Source of the DNA: Corynebacterium hansenii | Lineage (GTDB): Bacteria; Actinomycetota; Actinomycetes; Mycobacteriales; Mycobacteriaceae | Length of the DNA stretch: 64,000 nucleotides | Direction of reading: 5' to 3' | NCBI RefSeq assembly: GCF_030408795.1 | Contig: NZ_CP047211.1 | Span: forward strand, 744,001 to 808,000 | Shown: in pieces, positions 13,577 through 20,657 of the stretch | How the letters are laid out: the number at the start of each line of letters is the position of its first letter | How positions within the stretch are numbered: the stretch's first letter is position 1 | Program-made: the position numbers and the translations under genes | The notes under the pieces: generated by a model | Seen by the model: the letters and a program-made list of their open reading frames with translations, nothing else | The model's database searches: none | Told to the model about the DNA's origin: nothing

Positions 13577-14568
13577 GCGGAGGTCCTTTGCTCGGCGAGG
13601 CGGGCCCGGAGTTCGCGGGCTTGGGCGGCGGCTTTGGCGGCACGGTCACGGCGCTCCGCTTCGGCTTCGGCTTCCGCTTCCGCGCGCTGGCGGGCGTCGA
13701 GGACGAGCGCCGCGTTGGCGTCCTCGTCGTGGGTGCAGTGGATCGCCGGTGCCATGGGGCGGCCGCGGTCGTCGAGGATCTGGCCGGTCTCGTCGCACAG
13801 GTCGCAGGCGTTGGTCGCGGCGCGCTTGGATGCCGCGAGTTCGCGCTTCTGCGCTTCGGCGCGTCCGGCTTCGGCGGTTGCCTCCGCATCGGCGACGAGG
13901 TGAGGGAGGAGACCGGGGCCCTTCGGCCGGGGGCGTGCGATCCAGGCAGCGACGGCGGTGTCGATGGCTGCGGGGGAATGTCCGGCGGTGAGGAGCCGGC
14001 GGATCGTCGGTGCGAGTTCGGCCGGGTGGTGGGGATCGCTGCTGGCGCTTTCGGTGCTGGCGTCCTGCTCACCGTGAGGCTGGCTGCTAGCTGTATTTAC
14101 TTCGGGTCGGGTCGGGTCGGGTCGGGTCGGGTCGGGGTAATGCGAACGTTCGCTCAATCCATCTGAGCGAACTTCGCGCGAACGTTCGCTGTCTGTTCGC
14201 GCGAACGTTTCGGCATTGCTACTGGTGGCGGCCTTCTTGGCTCTCGCGCGGGCCATTCGCTCGCGTGCCTCTCGGCGCTTCGCCTCAACGTCGTCGCGCG
14301 TCGGCTGGAAGTCCCGCCAGTTCTCGAAGGAGTAACGGCGAGCGCTCAACGGCGCTCCGTCGTGGCTCCAAAGGCCCGCCGCGACGAGTTTCTCGGCTTG
14401 TTTCCGGGTGCCTCCGAGCGCCCGGATTTGCCGGTCGTCGATGACTCCGTCGGTGAGCTGCTGGGCACACCAGGAGCCGGCAGTGACCCACAGCCCCCGG
14501 GCGGCCATGTCGAGCCCGATGACCTTCGGGTGGGAGCAGAATCCATCGTCAACCTTGAACCACGTCAC
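13573..14568 (-). CDS. Phage replication initiator-like protein (winged-helix N-terminus, zinc motif)
   Basis: 331 residues from GTG 14568 (overlapping the upstream stop). The start T-W-F-K-V-D-D-G-F-C-S-H-P-K-V-I-G-L is typical of phage replication/DnaD-like proteins whose first domain is a winged helix. A low-complexity linker (PDPTRPDPTRPEV) is encoded by a pentanucleotide repeat. Then come a helical part (TIRRLLTAGHSPAAIDTAVAAWI) and a C-x-x-C/C-x-x-x-H group (NACDLCDETG ... AIHCTHDED). The C-terminus is a charged helix. A cluster of GCGAAC/GTTCGC repeats inside the gene may be the origin it acts on. Confidence 0.75.
   Translation of the reverse strand: MTWFKVDDGFCSHPKVIGLDMAARGLWVTAGSWCAQQLTDGVIDDRQIRALGGTRKQAEKLVAAGLWSHDGAPLSARRYSFENWRDFQPTRDDVEAKRREARERMARARAKKAATSSNAETFARTDSERSREVRSDGLSERSHYPDPTRPDPTRPEVNTASSQPHGEQDASTESASSDPHHPAELAPTIRRLLTAGHSPAAIDTAVAAWIARPRPKGPGLLPHLVADAEATAEAGRAEAQKRELAASKRAATNACDLCDETGQILDDRGRPMAPAIHCTHDEDANAALVLDARQRAEAEAEAEAERRDRAAKAAAQARELRARLAEQRTSA
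14103..14137 (+). repeat. Pentanucleotide tandem repeat (CGGGT)n inside the initiator gene
   Basis: Six exact CGGGT copies plus one ending CGGGG. On the coding strand this gives Asp-Pro-Thr-Arg-Pro repeats. Five is not a multiple of three, so gain or loss of one copy would shift the reading frame. Confidence 0.85.
14142..14210. other. Cluster of GCGAAC/GTTCGC palindromes, putative phage replication origin
   Basis: GCGAACGTTCGC occurs at 14142-14153 and 14178-14189, GTTCGCGCGAAC at 14195-14206, and single GCGAAC copies at 14167 and 14201. The density of one palindromic word in about 70 bases within a replication initiator gene recalls the lambda O gene, where iterons lie inside the initiator. 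Origin function is inference. Confidence 0.5.
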
Positions 14569-14801
14569 TGTCCTGCAACTCCTGCATCCGTGCGCGGGGA
14601 AGATTCCCAATTGCGCCGGAAGTCGAGCCAGAACTGCTGGACCTTGGGGTCCTTGCGGTTCTCGATGAAGTACCGGCACACGACGATGGTTTCGTAGCCG
14701 GTCTGGACGTTGTAGTCGTCGTCCACCTCCTTGTGGACGGCTCGGGCGAGGTTGTCGGCGGCGATCTTGAGCTCTTCTCCGAGCTGCTTGTCGGTCATCA
14801 T
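14565..14801 (-). CDS. Small phage protein of unknown function (78 aa)
   Basis: Starts MMTDKQLGEELKIAADNLARAVHKE at ATG 14801, overlapping the WhiB-like gene stop (ATGA). A helical N-terminus is followed by an aromatic segment (YNVQTGYETIVVCRYFIENRKDPKVQQFWLDFRRNW). Its stop overlaps the start of the replication initiator. No known motif. Confidence 0.7.
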   Translation of the reverse strand: MMTDKQLGEELKIAADNLARAVHKEVDDDYNVQTGYETIVVCRYFIENRKDPKVQQFWLDFRRNWESSPRTDAGVAGQ

Positions 14802-15076
14802 GTCGTGTCCTGTCGGTGTTGGTGGGCGATGGAATGCAGCCGGCGGGTGTCCTCGGAGCGCTGTCGGCCGTAGGAGTTTGCGGGCCAGAGGCACACTCCG
14901 GCGCGGATGACGAAGGCGTCGCCGCCCGCGGCGGCGTCGGTCGCGCAGTCGGCGATGACGGGGCATCCGCGGCACAGTTGGCGGCAGGCGGTCTCGGCGT
15001 CGCTGCGGGTGCGGTAGGTGTCCAGGTCCCAGGGGCGGGGGTCACCTCCGCACCGCGCGCGGGCGGCCCACGTCAC
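14798..15076 (-). CDS. WhiB-like iron-sulfur regulator of the prophage
   Basis: 92 residues from GTG 15076. Cys9, then Cys35-x2-Cys38-x5-Cys44, is the WhiB iron-sulfur pattern, with an extra Cys31. A G-V-C-L-W-P turn stands where WhiB proteins have G-V/I-W-G-G, and a basic tail follows (YGRQRSEDTRRLH). WhiB proteins bind sigma-A and change promoter use in actinobacteria. Phage members can repress host whiB genes. The gene overlaps recT and the next gene by 4 bases each, so it belongs to the replication operon. Confidence 0.8.
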   Translation of the reverse strand: MTWAARARCGGDPRPWDLDTYRTRSDAETACRQLCRGCPVIADCATDAAAGGDAFVIRAGVCLWPANSYGRQRSEDTRRLHSIAHQHRQDTT

Positions 15077-15945
15077 GCGTCGGTGCCGTCGGCCTGGGCG
15101 GCGTAGACGGCGTCAGCGTCTCCCGGGGCAGCGTCCGGGGTGGTGTCCGGGGCGGCGTCGTCGATGACCTGCCCGTCGACGTGCTCGGGGTAGTCGACTG
15201 CGGCGGGGGTTAGATCCACACGGACGGAGTTGTCGGCCTCGATCGCCCGGCCCAAGTCGGTGCTCTTCGGCATCCACTTGGCGAGCTGACGGACGCAGGT
15301 CTTGTGGGCCATGCCCTCGAAGTGGTCGCGCCACGGGCCGACGACCCGGCCGTCGCGGGTCTTCGCGGTGGCGTGGTTGTCGCGGTACTGCTCCATCTCC
15401 CAGTGGTTCATGATGTAGAACGCGTGCCCGCCGGTGGTGAACTTCGCGATGGCGTAGTACGCAATGGGCTGGCCCTTCGGGCCGGTCATCGTCGGCTTGT
15501 GGACGAGACGGTCATCGAGGCCGTAGTCGACCTCGAAGAAGTCGTTCTCGTACACCGTTCGCGCAATCAAGCTCTTGATCTGCCCGGAGCGGTGCGCCAG
15601 CTCGATGAGGCCCTGGTAGCCGATGACGAGCTGCGCCCGCCTGCCGCCGGCCTTCGTGTCCCAGAACGGCAAGAGGTAGGCGTGCCCGAGGACGCCGGGG
15701 CGAAGGCCAAGCTGGGCGCAGGTCATCAGCGACCCGAGGACCGACGGGGCGTCGCACTCGGCGAGCTGCGGGGTCTGCCGGATGGCGGTCAGGGCGTCGC
15801 GGACGAGCTGGGCGGCTTCGGCGCCGCGGGGCATGGCGAGCTGGAACTGCTTCTCCATGCTGCGGATCTGGTCGGCGAGACCGGCCGGGCGGCGGGTGTC
15901 GGGGGACTGGTTGTTTTCGAGTCGGGTGGCGAGGTCGCGGGCCAT
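15073..15945 (-). CDS. recT: RecT-family single-strand annealing protein
   Basis: 290 residues from ATG 15945, with GGAG 11 bases upstream. The RecT core is evident: SVLGSLMTCAQLGLRPGVLGHAYLLPFW, then LVIGYQGLIELAHRSGQIKSLIARTVYENDFFEVDYG, GPWRDHFEGMAHKTCVRQLAKWMPKS. RecT coats single strands and pairs them during phage recombination and replication. It lies directly downstream of a YqaJ-type exonuclease gene, the usual two-part system. The C-terminal 40 residues are acidic and disordered (DDAAPDTTPDAAPGD). The call is secure. Confidence 0.93.
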   Translation of the reverse strand: MARDLATRLENNQSPDTRRPAGLADQIRSMEKQFQLAMPRGAEAAQLVRDALTAIRQTPQLAECDAPSVLGSLMTCAQLGLRPGVLGHAYLLPFWDTKAGGRRAQLVIGYQGLIELAHRSGQIKSLIARTVYENDFFEVDYGLDDRLVHKPTMTGPKGQPIAYYAIAKFTTGGHAFYIMNHWEMEQYRDNHATAKTRDGRVVGPWRDHFEGMAHKTCVRQLAKWMPKSTDLGRAIEADNSVRVDLTPAAVDYPEHVDGQVIDDAAPDTTPDAAPGDADAVYAAQADGTDA

Positions 15946-15950
15946 GGTGA

Positions 15951-16961
15951 TCAGTTCTCCTTGGGGGTCTTGGGTCGGATGGAGACGCCCTGGTAGGCGC
16001 CGTAGATGTCGGGGTGGTCGGTCTTGAACGCTTCGAGGTCGAACACCGGGGCGGGCCGGGTGTACTCGGCGACGAGGTCGGGTTTGTCGGCGGCCAGGCG
16101 GGACATGACGAGCTGGCCGCGCTGGGCTCGGGCCCACACGCGGTCGCCGGTGCGCAGTTCGTCGTGGCCGTCCATCGCGGCTGCGAGTTCGGCGACGGCC
16201 TGCTTCTTCGCGGCCGCGGCTGCCTTCTCCGCCGCGTCGGCGTCGGCCCACCGCGCCCAGGCGTCTTGCACGTCGGTGGCGGGGATTTCGCGGACGCCGG
16301 GCTTGTGCGCCCACGCCCGGGTGAGGGATTCCATCGTGCGAACGTGCCCGTCGACCGGCGGCGGGGTATCGCTGGTGACGTGCTCCCAGAAGCGGGACTC
16401 GGCGTCGAGGATGATGTCGACGACGGCCGGGTTGATCGTGATCTCGTGGATCCGCAGGCGGTTTCCGCCGACGAACCCGGCGATGATCGCCCGGTCGGCG
16501 CCGACGACGTGTGCGGAGTGGTGGACCTGCAGCTCGGCGTGGTCGGGGACCTGTCCGTCCCAGAGCCAGGCGTTGCGGGCGTCGGTGTTCTTCGCCTCAA
16601 AAAGGGCCTCGAGGTCGGGGACCCAGCCGTCGAGGTTCGCCAGCATGTGGGGGTGCTCGATGGATCGGTAGGCGACGGGCGGCTTGATGATGTCGACGCC
16701 GAGCTCGCGGGCGGTGTCCTCCCGGATGATGGGCTCGAGGCGATTGCCCCAGTACCGCAGTTCTTCGATGCGGTCGTCTGCCGGCGGGTCGAGGGGCGCG
16801 CGCCCGGTTTTCTGCTCCCACAGGGAGTAGGCGCTCTCGTAGGTCGACAGGCCGAGGATGGCGGAGACGTCGGAGGATCCGATGCCTTCGCGGCGTTGGG
16901 TCAGCCATTCGGTGCGGCCTGCTGTCGGCGGCATGGCCTCGGTGGTGGGGAAGTGGAGCAT
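15951..16961 (-). CDS. YqaJ-like phage recombination exonuclease
   Basis: 336 residues. The N-terminus W-L-T-Q-R-R-E-G-I-G-S-S-D-V-S-A-I-L-G-L-S-T-Y and the later L-A-N-L-D-G-W, L-F-E-A-K-N and V-P-D-H-A-E-L-Q-V-H-H-S motifs are those of the lambda-exonuclease-like PD-(D/E)XK YqaJ family (Asp in LDGW, Glu-x-Lys in EAKN, Gln in ELQ). It degrades one DNA strand to make substrate for RecT, whose gene starts 6 bases downstream. A helical, Ala/Lys-rich segment (residues about 235-265) separates a C-terminal extension. Length is typical. Confidence 0.9.
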   Translation of the reverse strand: MLHFPTTEAMPPTAGRTEWLTQRREGIGSSDVSAILGLSTYESAYSLWEQKTGRAPLDPPADDRIEELRYWGNRLEPIIREDTARELGVDIIKPPVAYRSIEHPHMLANLDGWVPDLEALFEAKNTDARNAWLWDGQVPDHAELQVHHSAHVVGADRAIIAGFVGGNRLRIHEITINPAVVDIILDAESRFWEHVTSDTPPPVDGHVRTMESLTRAWAHKPGVREIPATDVQDAWARWADADAAEKAAAAAKKQAVAELAAAMDGHDELRTGDRVWARAQRGQLVMSRLAADKPDLVAEYTRPAPVFDLEAFKTDHPDIYGAYQGVSIRPKTPKEN

Positions 16962-16977
16962 GGTGTGGTCTTTCGGG

Positions 16978-17259
16978 TTAGGCGGCGGCGGTGCGGTCGG
17001 CCATCCAGTCGCGGAGTGCGTCGCGGTGGTAGCGGATGACGCGGCCGTGGCGGGCGAACGGTGGGCCGGAGCCTTCGGCGCGCCACCGGGCGAGGGTGGA
17101 CGCTGATGCGCCGATCAGGTCTGCGGCGGCTCCGGTCGGCAGCCACTCGTCGGCGTCGAGGATCACCGGTTCGGGGGTGGTCATCTTGGCGAGTTCCTCG
17201 CGGACGACGGCGCGCACGGCGTCGGTGATTTCGGCGAGCAGCGGGTCGAGGGCGCTCAT
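16978..17259 (-). CDS. HTH protein, excisionase-like
   Basis: 93 residues. The C-terminal half (EWLPTGAAADLIGASASTLARWRAEGSGPPFARHGRVIRYHRDALRDWMADR) is a winged/MerR-type HTH of the excisionase (Xis/AlpA-like) family, where a G-P-P-F/Y-x-x-x-G-R-x-I-R-Y wing is typical. The N-terminus is a helix that may dimerise. The start overlaps the preceding Cro-like gene stop (ATGA). It may direct excision with the integrase or regulate early genes. Confidence 0.75.
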   Translation of the reverse strand: MSALDPLLAEITDAVRAVVREELAKMTTPEPVILDADEWLPTGAAADLIGASASTLARWRAEGSGPPFARHGRVIRYHRDALRDWMADRTAAA

Positions 17260-17498
17260 GCTGCACCCCCGATGAATTCGGCGACGAGCTGGTCGAGGTG
17301 CGCCTTCTGTGCGAGAGCGTCGGAGACGATGACGTGGTCGAGGGATTCGAGGATGTAGGGACTGGCTCCGGTCTTACCTGCGAGGACGGCGCGGATGTGC
17401 GATTCGGAATGCCCGACCCGGCGGGAGGTTTCCCGGAGGGTCAGGCGGCTGGCTTCCCGGAGCGCGGCCAGATCTGAGGGGGTGCGATGGCGGGTCAT
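17256..17498 (-). CDS. Cro-like HTH regulator
   Basis: 80 residues from ATG 17498. Residues about 8-45 (LAALREASRLTLRETSRRVGHSESHIRAVLAGKTG) form a lambda-repressor-type HTH. A helical tail follows. Transcribed leftward from the operator-promoter at 17506-17534 and divergent from the 17606-18097 repressor-like gene, it is in the classic cro position and would head the early leftward operon. Confidence 0.75.
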   Translation of the reverse strand: MTRHRTPSDLAALREASRLTLRETSRRVGHSESHIRAVLAGKTGASPYILESLDHVIVSDALAQKAHLDQLVAEFIGGAA

Positions 17499-17505
17499 GG
17501 TCAAC

Positions 17506-17534
17506 AGATTACGCGCAATTGCGCGTAAGCACAA
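17506..17534 (-). promoter_or_regulatory. Early leftward promoter with palindromic operator
   Basis: Minus-strand -35 TTGTGC (17534-17529), 17-base spacer, -10 TAATCT (17511-17506), 8 bases before the Cro-like ATG, so the mRNA has almost no leader. The perfect palindrome TTACGCGCAATTGCGCGTAA (17509-17528) covers the spacer and -10, so repressor binding would exclude RNA polymerase. Confidence 0.8.
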
Positions 17535-17596
17535 CCGTGTGACATCTGACCAGGCTGGATTGAATTGCGGCAATGTAATTCGCGCACTCGCGCGGA

Positions 17597-17616
17597 TTGC
17601 TCACAATGGCGCGTAA
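17597..17616 (+). promoter_or_regulatory. Degenerate operator at the start of the repressor-like gene
   Basis: TTGCTCACAATGGCGCGTAA keeps the CAAT and GCGCGTAA half of the palindrome and overlaps the candidate ATG at 17606. It would allow the repressor to act on its own gene. Confidence 0.5.
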
Positions 17617-18097
17617 AATTTCGGCCATGGACGTCCCAGAAGGCATCACGCCGGCCCCCGAGGGCGCGCTCATTCGACAAGCGCGCGCCGCGCTGTGGCC
17701 CGCCATTTCCGCGACAGCCGCCGCCAAGAAAGCCGGGATCAGCCCCTCGCGCTGGCAGTCCATCGAGCGCGGGTGGCGCTGGGAATCCAAGGGCGTCCCG
17801 ATCGTCGACCATCCGCCGGCGCCGACGCTGGCCATCATCGCCGCCGCCGTCGGCGTAACCCCCGCGGACCTGATCAGCGTTGGGCGTGGCGACGCTGCGT
17901 CCGAGCTGAAATCACTGCTGCGCGCGCAGGACCAAGCCGCGCCCGCCGTAGACCTTTCGCAGGTCGACAGCGATGACCTCCTCGACGAGCTGCGTCGGCG
18001 ACTTCGCGAAGGGGCGAGGGAAGCGTCGGAAGTGCCGTACCTCGCCGCGGCACGCGAGATCGACCCGAACGACGCGTCGTCGTTCTATCGCGACTAG
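17606..18097 (+). CDS. Immunity repressor-like HTH protein
   Basis: 163 residues from ATG 17606, or 156 from ATG 17627; neither has a ribosome binding site and the mRNA may be leaderless. Residues about 20-75 hold an HTH (ALIRQARAALWPAISATAAAKKAGISPSRWQSIERGW, then a helix TLAIIAAAVGVTPADLI). The C-terminus is an acidic helix (DSDDLLDELRRRLREGAREASEV). It is divergent from the Cro-like gene across the shared operator and followed by an ImmA-type gene, the arrangement of actinophage immunity modules. Confidence 0.75.
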   Translation: MARKISAMDVPEGITPAPEGALIRQARAALWPAISATAAAKKAGISPSRWQSIERGWRWESKGVPIVDHPPAPTLAIIAAAVGVTPADLISVGRGDAASELKSLLRAQDQAAPAVDLSQVDSDDLLDELRRRLREGAREASEVPYLAAAREIDPNDASSFYRD

Positions 18098-18176
18098 GGG
18101 GAGGGGGGCAGTCGTGACCTGGGATGTTCGAACAGTCTCACACCCGTATTCGAAAGCGTGTGCTAGAACATCGGGC

Positions 18177-18605
18177 ATGACCTGGAACCCCGACGACCAC
18201 ACCCAGGGCCTCCGAATCATCAGCAGCCTGCCCCTGCCGGCGGGAATCGCAGGCCTCACCGACGGCCACACCATCTGGCTCAACCCCGCACTCACCCCGA
18301 CCGGACGACGCTGCACCCTCGCCCACGAACTCATCCACGTCGAACGCGGCATCATCCACCACCTCCCCAACGTCCTCGCCGAACGCGAAGAACGCACCGT
18401 CGACCGCATCGCCGCCCACCGGCTGATCACCATCGACGACCTCGTCACCGCAATCGTCTGGGCCCAGGGCGACGGCGACCGCCACGGCATCGCCACCGAC
18501 GTCGACGTCGACCTCAGCACCCTCGACGTCCGCCTGCGCACCGTCACCGACGACGAAGCCGCCGCCATCAACCGCGCCCTCGACGAACTCGGGCAGGTGG
18601 CCTGA
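18177..18605 (+). CDS. ImmA/IrrE-type metallopeptidase
   Basis: 142 residues from ATG 18177. The zinc-protease motif H-E-L-I-H lies in LAHELIHVERGI, with a downstream D-R-I-A-A-H-R-L segment like the third-ligand helix of ImmA (E-x-x-A-D-x-x-A variants). ImmA proteins cleave phage or ICE repressors upon induction. Its place between the repressor-like gene and integrase supports that role. An in-frame GTG at 18114 gives a longer N-terminus that repeats MTW. The stop overlaps the integrase ATG. Confidence 0.8.
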   Translation: MTWNPDDHTQGLRIISSLPLPAGIAGLTDGHTIWLNPALTPTGRRCTLAHELIHVERGIIHHLPNVLAEREERTVDRIAAHRLITIDDLVTAIVWAQGDGDRHGIATDVDVDLSTLDVRLRTVTDDEAAAINRALDELGQVA

Positions 18606-19813
18606 TGGCCGGCCGACCCCGCACCCCCATCGGCACCTGGGGAGACATCAACGTCCGCTCCATCCGGCCCGGCACCTTTGAGGCCCGCGCCCGCTTCCGC
18701 GACCCCGACGGCCGCCTGCGCCCCGTCTCCGCCCGCGGCCCCAGCGCCAGCGCCGCCAAAGGCGCGCTACGCGACCGCCTCGCCGCGCGCGCCGCCACCA
18801 CGGCCCCCGCTGCCGGACTTGGCCCCACCACCACCATCACCGACCTCTGCGCCACCTGGATCGCAACGAAGGCCGGGGAGATCCTGCCCCAGTCGATCGA
18901 CGACTACGAGCAGACCATCAGCAGCCTCATCCGCCCGCGTATCGGCGAGGTCACGCTCATTGAGGCCACCCCGGGGCGCATCGCGAAGTTCCTCGACGGC
19001 CTGCCCGACTCCCAACGAGTCCGGGCCCGGACGATCCTGTCGCAGGCATTCGCCCTCGCCCTGTCGCACGACGCCGTCACGGCGAACCCCGTCCGCCCGC
19101 TGCCGAAGAAGCGAGCCCCCGAGCCCGACGTCGTCGTCCTGACCCCCGCGCAGTTCCTCGAGCTGCGAGCCGGCGTCGTCGACTGGATGGCCGTGCGCAT
19201 CGCAGACGATGGGCGCCCGGTTGAACGGGTCAACCTACGGTCGGTGGGCCGGGCACATGACCTGCTGGACTTCGTTGACATGCTGCTGGCCACCGGGGCC
19301 CGGCCGGGGGAGATCGCCGCCCTGCGGTGGTGCGACATCGACCTCGACGCCGCGACGCCGACGGTGACCATCGCGGCGACGATGGTGTGGATCAAGGGGG
19401 AGGGGCTCGTGCGCCAAGAGCACACCAAGGCCCGCGACATCCGCGAGCTCGTGCTGCCGCCGTTCGCGGTGCAACTGTTGGCGACGATGCGGGCAACGCA
19501 GATGACCCCGATCGGCATCGCCCCCGTCTTCCCGACGGCGGACGGCGGGCATCGGTCGCCGGCGAACATCCGGCGCCAGTGGCGCACCGCCCGACGCGCC
19601 GCCGGCCGCGGCAACGTCGACATGTGGTCGTGGGTGGAGTTCCGCACGCTGCGCCGGTCGGTGGCCACGCTGGTCGACTCCGTCACCGGCGATGAGGATG
19701 CCGCGGCGCAGCTCGGGCACGCGTCGACGGCGATGACGCGACGGCACTACATCGCGGCGCGGGCGAAGCGGGCGCCGGACCTGACGGCGATTCTGCAGCG
19801 CTTCGCCGGGTGA
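18605..19813 (+). CDS. int: Tyrosine site-specific integrase
   Basis: 402 residues: an N-terminal arm-binding part with a beta-sheet (GTFEARARFRDPDGR), a core-binding SAM-like domain (residues about 78-150), and the catalytic domain. Visible catalytic residues are Arg in T-G-A-R-P-G-E-I-A-A-L-R-W, Lys in the HTKARD beta-hairpin, Arg in F-R-T-L-R-R, His in L-G-H-A-S, and Tyr in R-R-H-Y. The box II His is replaced by Arg (F-R-T-L-R-R), as in many actinobacterial integrases. It lies 128 bases from a tRNA-Lys gene, its likely target. Confidence 0.93.
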   Translation: MAGRPRTPIGTWGDINVRSIRPGTFEARARFRDPDGRLRPVSARGPSASAAKGALRDRLAARAATTAPAAGLGPTTTITDLCATWIATKAGEILPQSIDDYEQTISSLIRPRIGEVTLIEATPGRIAKFLDGLPDSQRVRARTILSQAFALALSHDAVTANPVRPLPKKRAPEPDVVVLTPAQFLELRAGVVDWMAVRIADDGRPVERVNLRSVGRAHDLLDFVDMLLATGARPGEIAALRWCDIDLDAATPTVTIAATMVWIKGEGLVRQEHTKARDIRELVLPPFAVQLLATMRATQMTPIGIAPVFPTADGGHRSPANIRRQWRTARRAAGRGNVDMWSWVEFRTLRRSVATLVDSVTGDEDAAAQLGHASTAMTRRHYIAARAKRAPDLTAILQRFAG

Positions 19814-19833
19814 GCGAATCGCACAATCGTGCA

Positions 19834-19868
19834 TTTCCGCTGGTAGGCAAAGTGGTGGATAAGTGGTG
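19834..19868 (+). repeat. Short direct repeats between integrase and tRNA, possible arm-type sites
   Basis: AAGTGGTG occurs at 19850-19857 and 19861-19868, 11 bases apart (one helical turn). TTTCCGCTGGT at 19834-19844 recurs at 19915-19925. Such spaced repeats beside an integrase gene are typical of integrase arm sites, but there is no direct proof. Confidence 0.4.
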
Positions 19869-19902
19869 AGCGGGGGTGTTTCGAGTCAGGGAAAAGCAAA
19901 AT

Positions 19903-19930
19903 CCCCGACCCGCGTTTCCGCTGGTCGGGG
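19903..19930 (-). terminator. Terminator of the tRNA-Lys gene
   Basis: CCCCGACC (19903-19910) pairs with GGTCGGGG (19923-19930) across a 12-base loop. On the minus strand it is followed by ATTTTGCTTTT, so it should stop transcription leaving the tRNA gene before the integrase. Confidence 0.75.
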
Positions 19931-19940
19931 ATGATTTCTT

Positions 19941-20016
<76 letters not shown>

Positions 20017-20067
20017 TTGGTCTTGGCTTCGGCCCGCTGTGCGCTGGCCTCCGCTGCAACGAGAAGA

Positions 20068-20096
20068 AATATAACCCTCTTCGCCGCGCGATTCAA
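20068..20096 (-). promoter_or_regulatory. Promoter of tRNA-Lys
   Basis: Minus-strand -35 TTGAAT (20096-20091), a 17-base spacer, and -10 TATATT (20073-20068), about 50 bases before the mature tRNA 5' end. Near-consensus for the main sigma factor, as expected for a stable RNA gene. Confidence 0.8.
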
Positions 20097-20657
20097 AATC
20101 GCCTGGTCAGGGGCGGTTTTCGTCGGCAAGCTTTGGCGTGCATCGGCACGCCTTCGCGGGCATCGTCGCGCCGAGGTGCCATCCGGGGCAGCTCCGGGGC
20201 GGCACCGGAGCAGCGCCGGTGCGCGAAGTGCGGGAAATGCCCGTTTCGGGCGGGGCGGCGAGAGACGCGGAAGTAGGCGGCCGCAGGCGGGCCCGACGAG
20301 GAGTGGCGGTCGATCGAAGGAGGGGAGGGGGAGAGCCCGGACGGAGCATCGGACGTGGCGGGAGGCGGTTGCGGGGGTGAACGGCGGTCCGGAGTGAAGG
20401 GCGCGTAACGCAACTCCCTTTGGGGACCGATAGTCATCATGAAGCCCCCCGGACGTGCGACGTTGCTGGTTCGATACTCAAATCGACCGCGCGTCACCTG
20501 CGGCTACGGGATGTTGTCGGATTGTGACCTGTCTGCGGCCCTCTTGAGGAGCGTTTTTCCGGGGCGAGCGACTAGGTTGGCCGGGTATGCATTTGCATGG
20601 CATGTGTGCGGGGGTGTCCCCTGACGGCTGCCGTCGCAGGGCATTTGTGTCGACGAC
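20097..20657. other. Gene-free stretch
   Basis: No frame here has convincing coding character; possible translations are Arg/Gly/Pro-rich. Short inverted repeats (CGGCACCGGAGCAGCGCCGGTGC near 20191-20213) are present. The last 100 bases hold the leader of the L,D-transpeptidase gene. Confidence 0.5.

Larger units (their letters stand above)
1..19940. mobile_element. Prophage, right-hand part (left end outside window)
   Basis: A continuous block of phage genes: terminase, portal, MuF/protease, RusA, RecT, YqaJ exonuclease, HTH repressor pair and integrase. It ends beside a tRNA-Lys gene. Structural, packaging and replication genes are all on the minus strand, while repressor, ImmA and integrase are on the plus strand, the usual lysogeny layout. 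Genes are tightly packed with 1-8 base overlaps. The left attachment site and the tail genes are not in the window, so completeness and inducibility cannot be judged. No frameshifted phage gene was seen in the part present. Confidence 0.93.

Noticed and set aside
14103..14137. Possible CRISPR array
   Set aside because: Simple tandem pentamers without spacers. No array or cas gene was found elsewhere in the window.
18123..18172. SOS/LexA box before the ImmA-type gene
   Set aside because: GATGTTC and GAACATC form a wide inverted repeat, but spacing and core do not match an actinobacterial SOS box.
20017..20397. Plus-strand frames between tRNA-Lys and the L,D-transpeptidase gene
   Set aside because: They overlap the tRNA promoter and have Arg/Gly-rich composition without codon bias.
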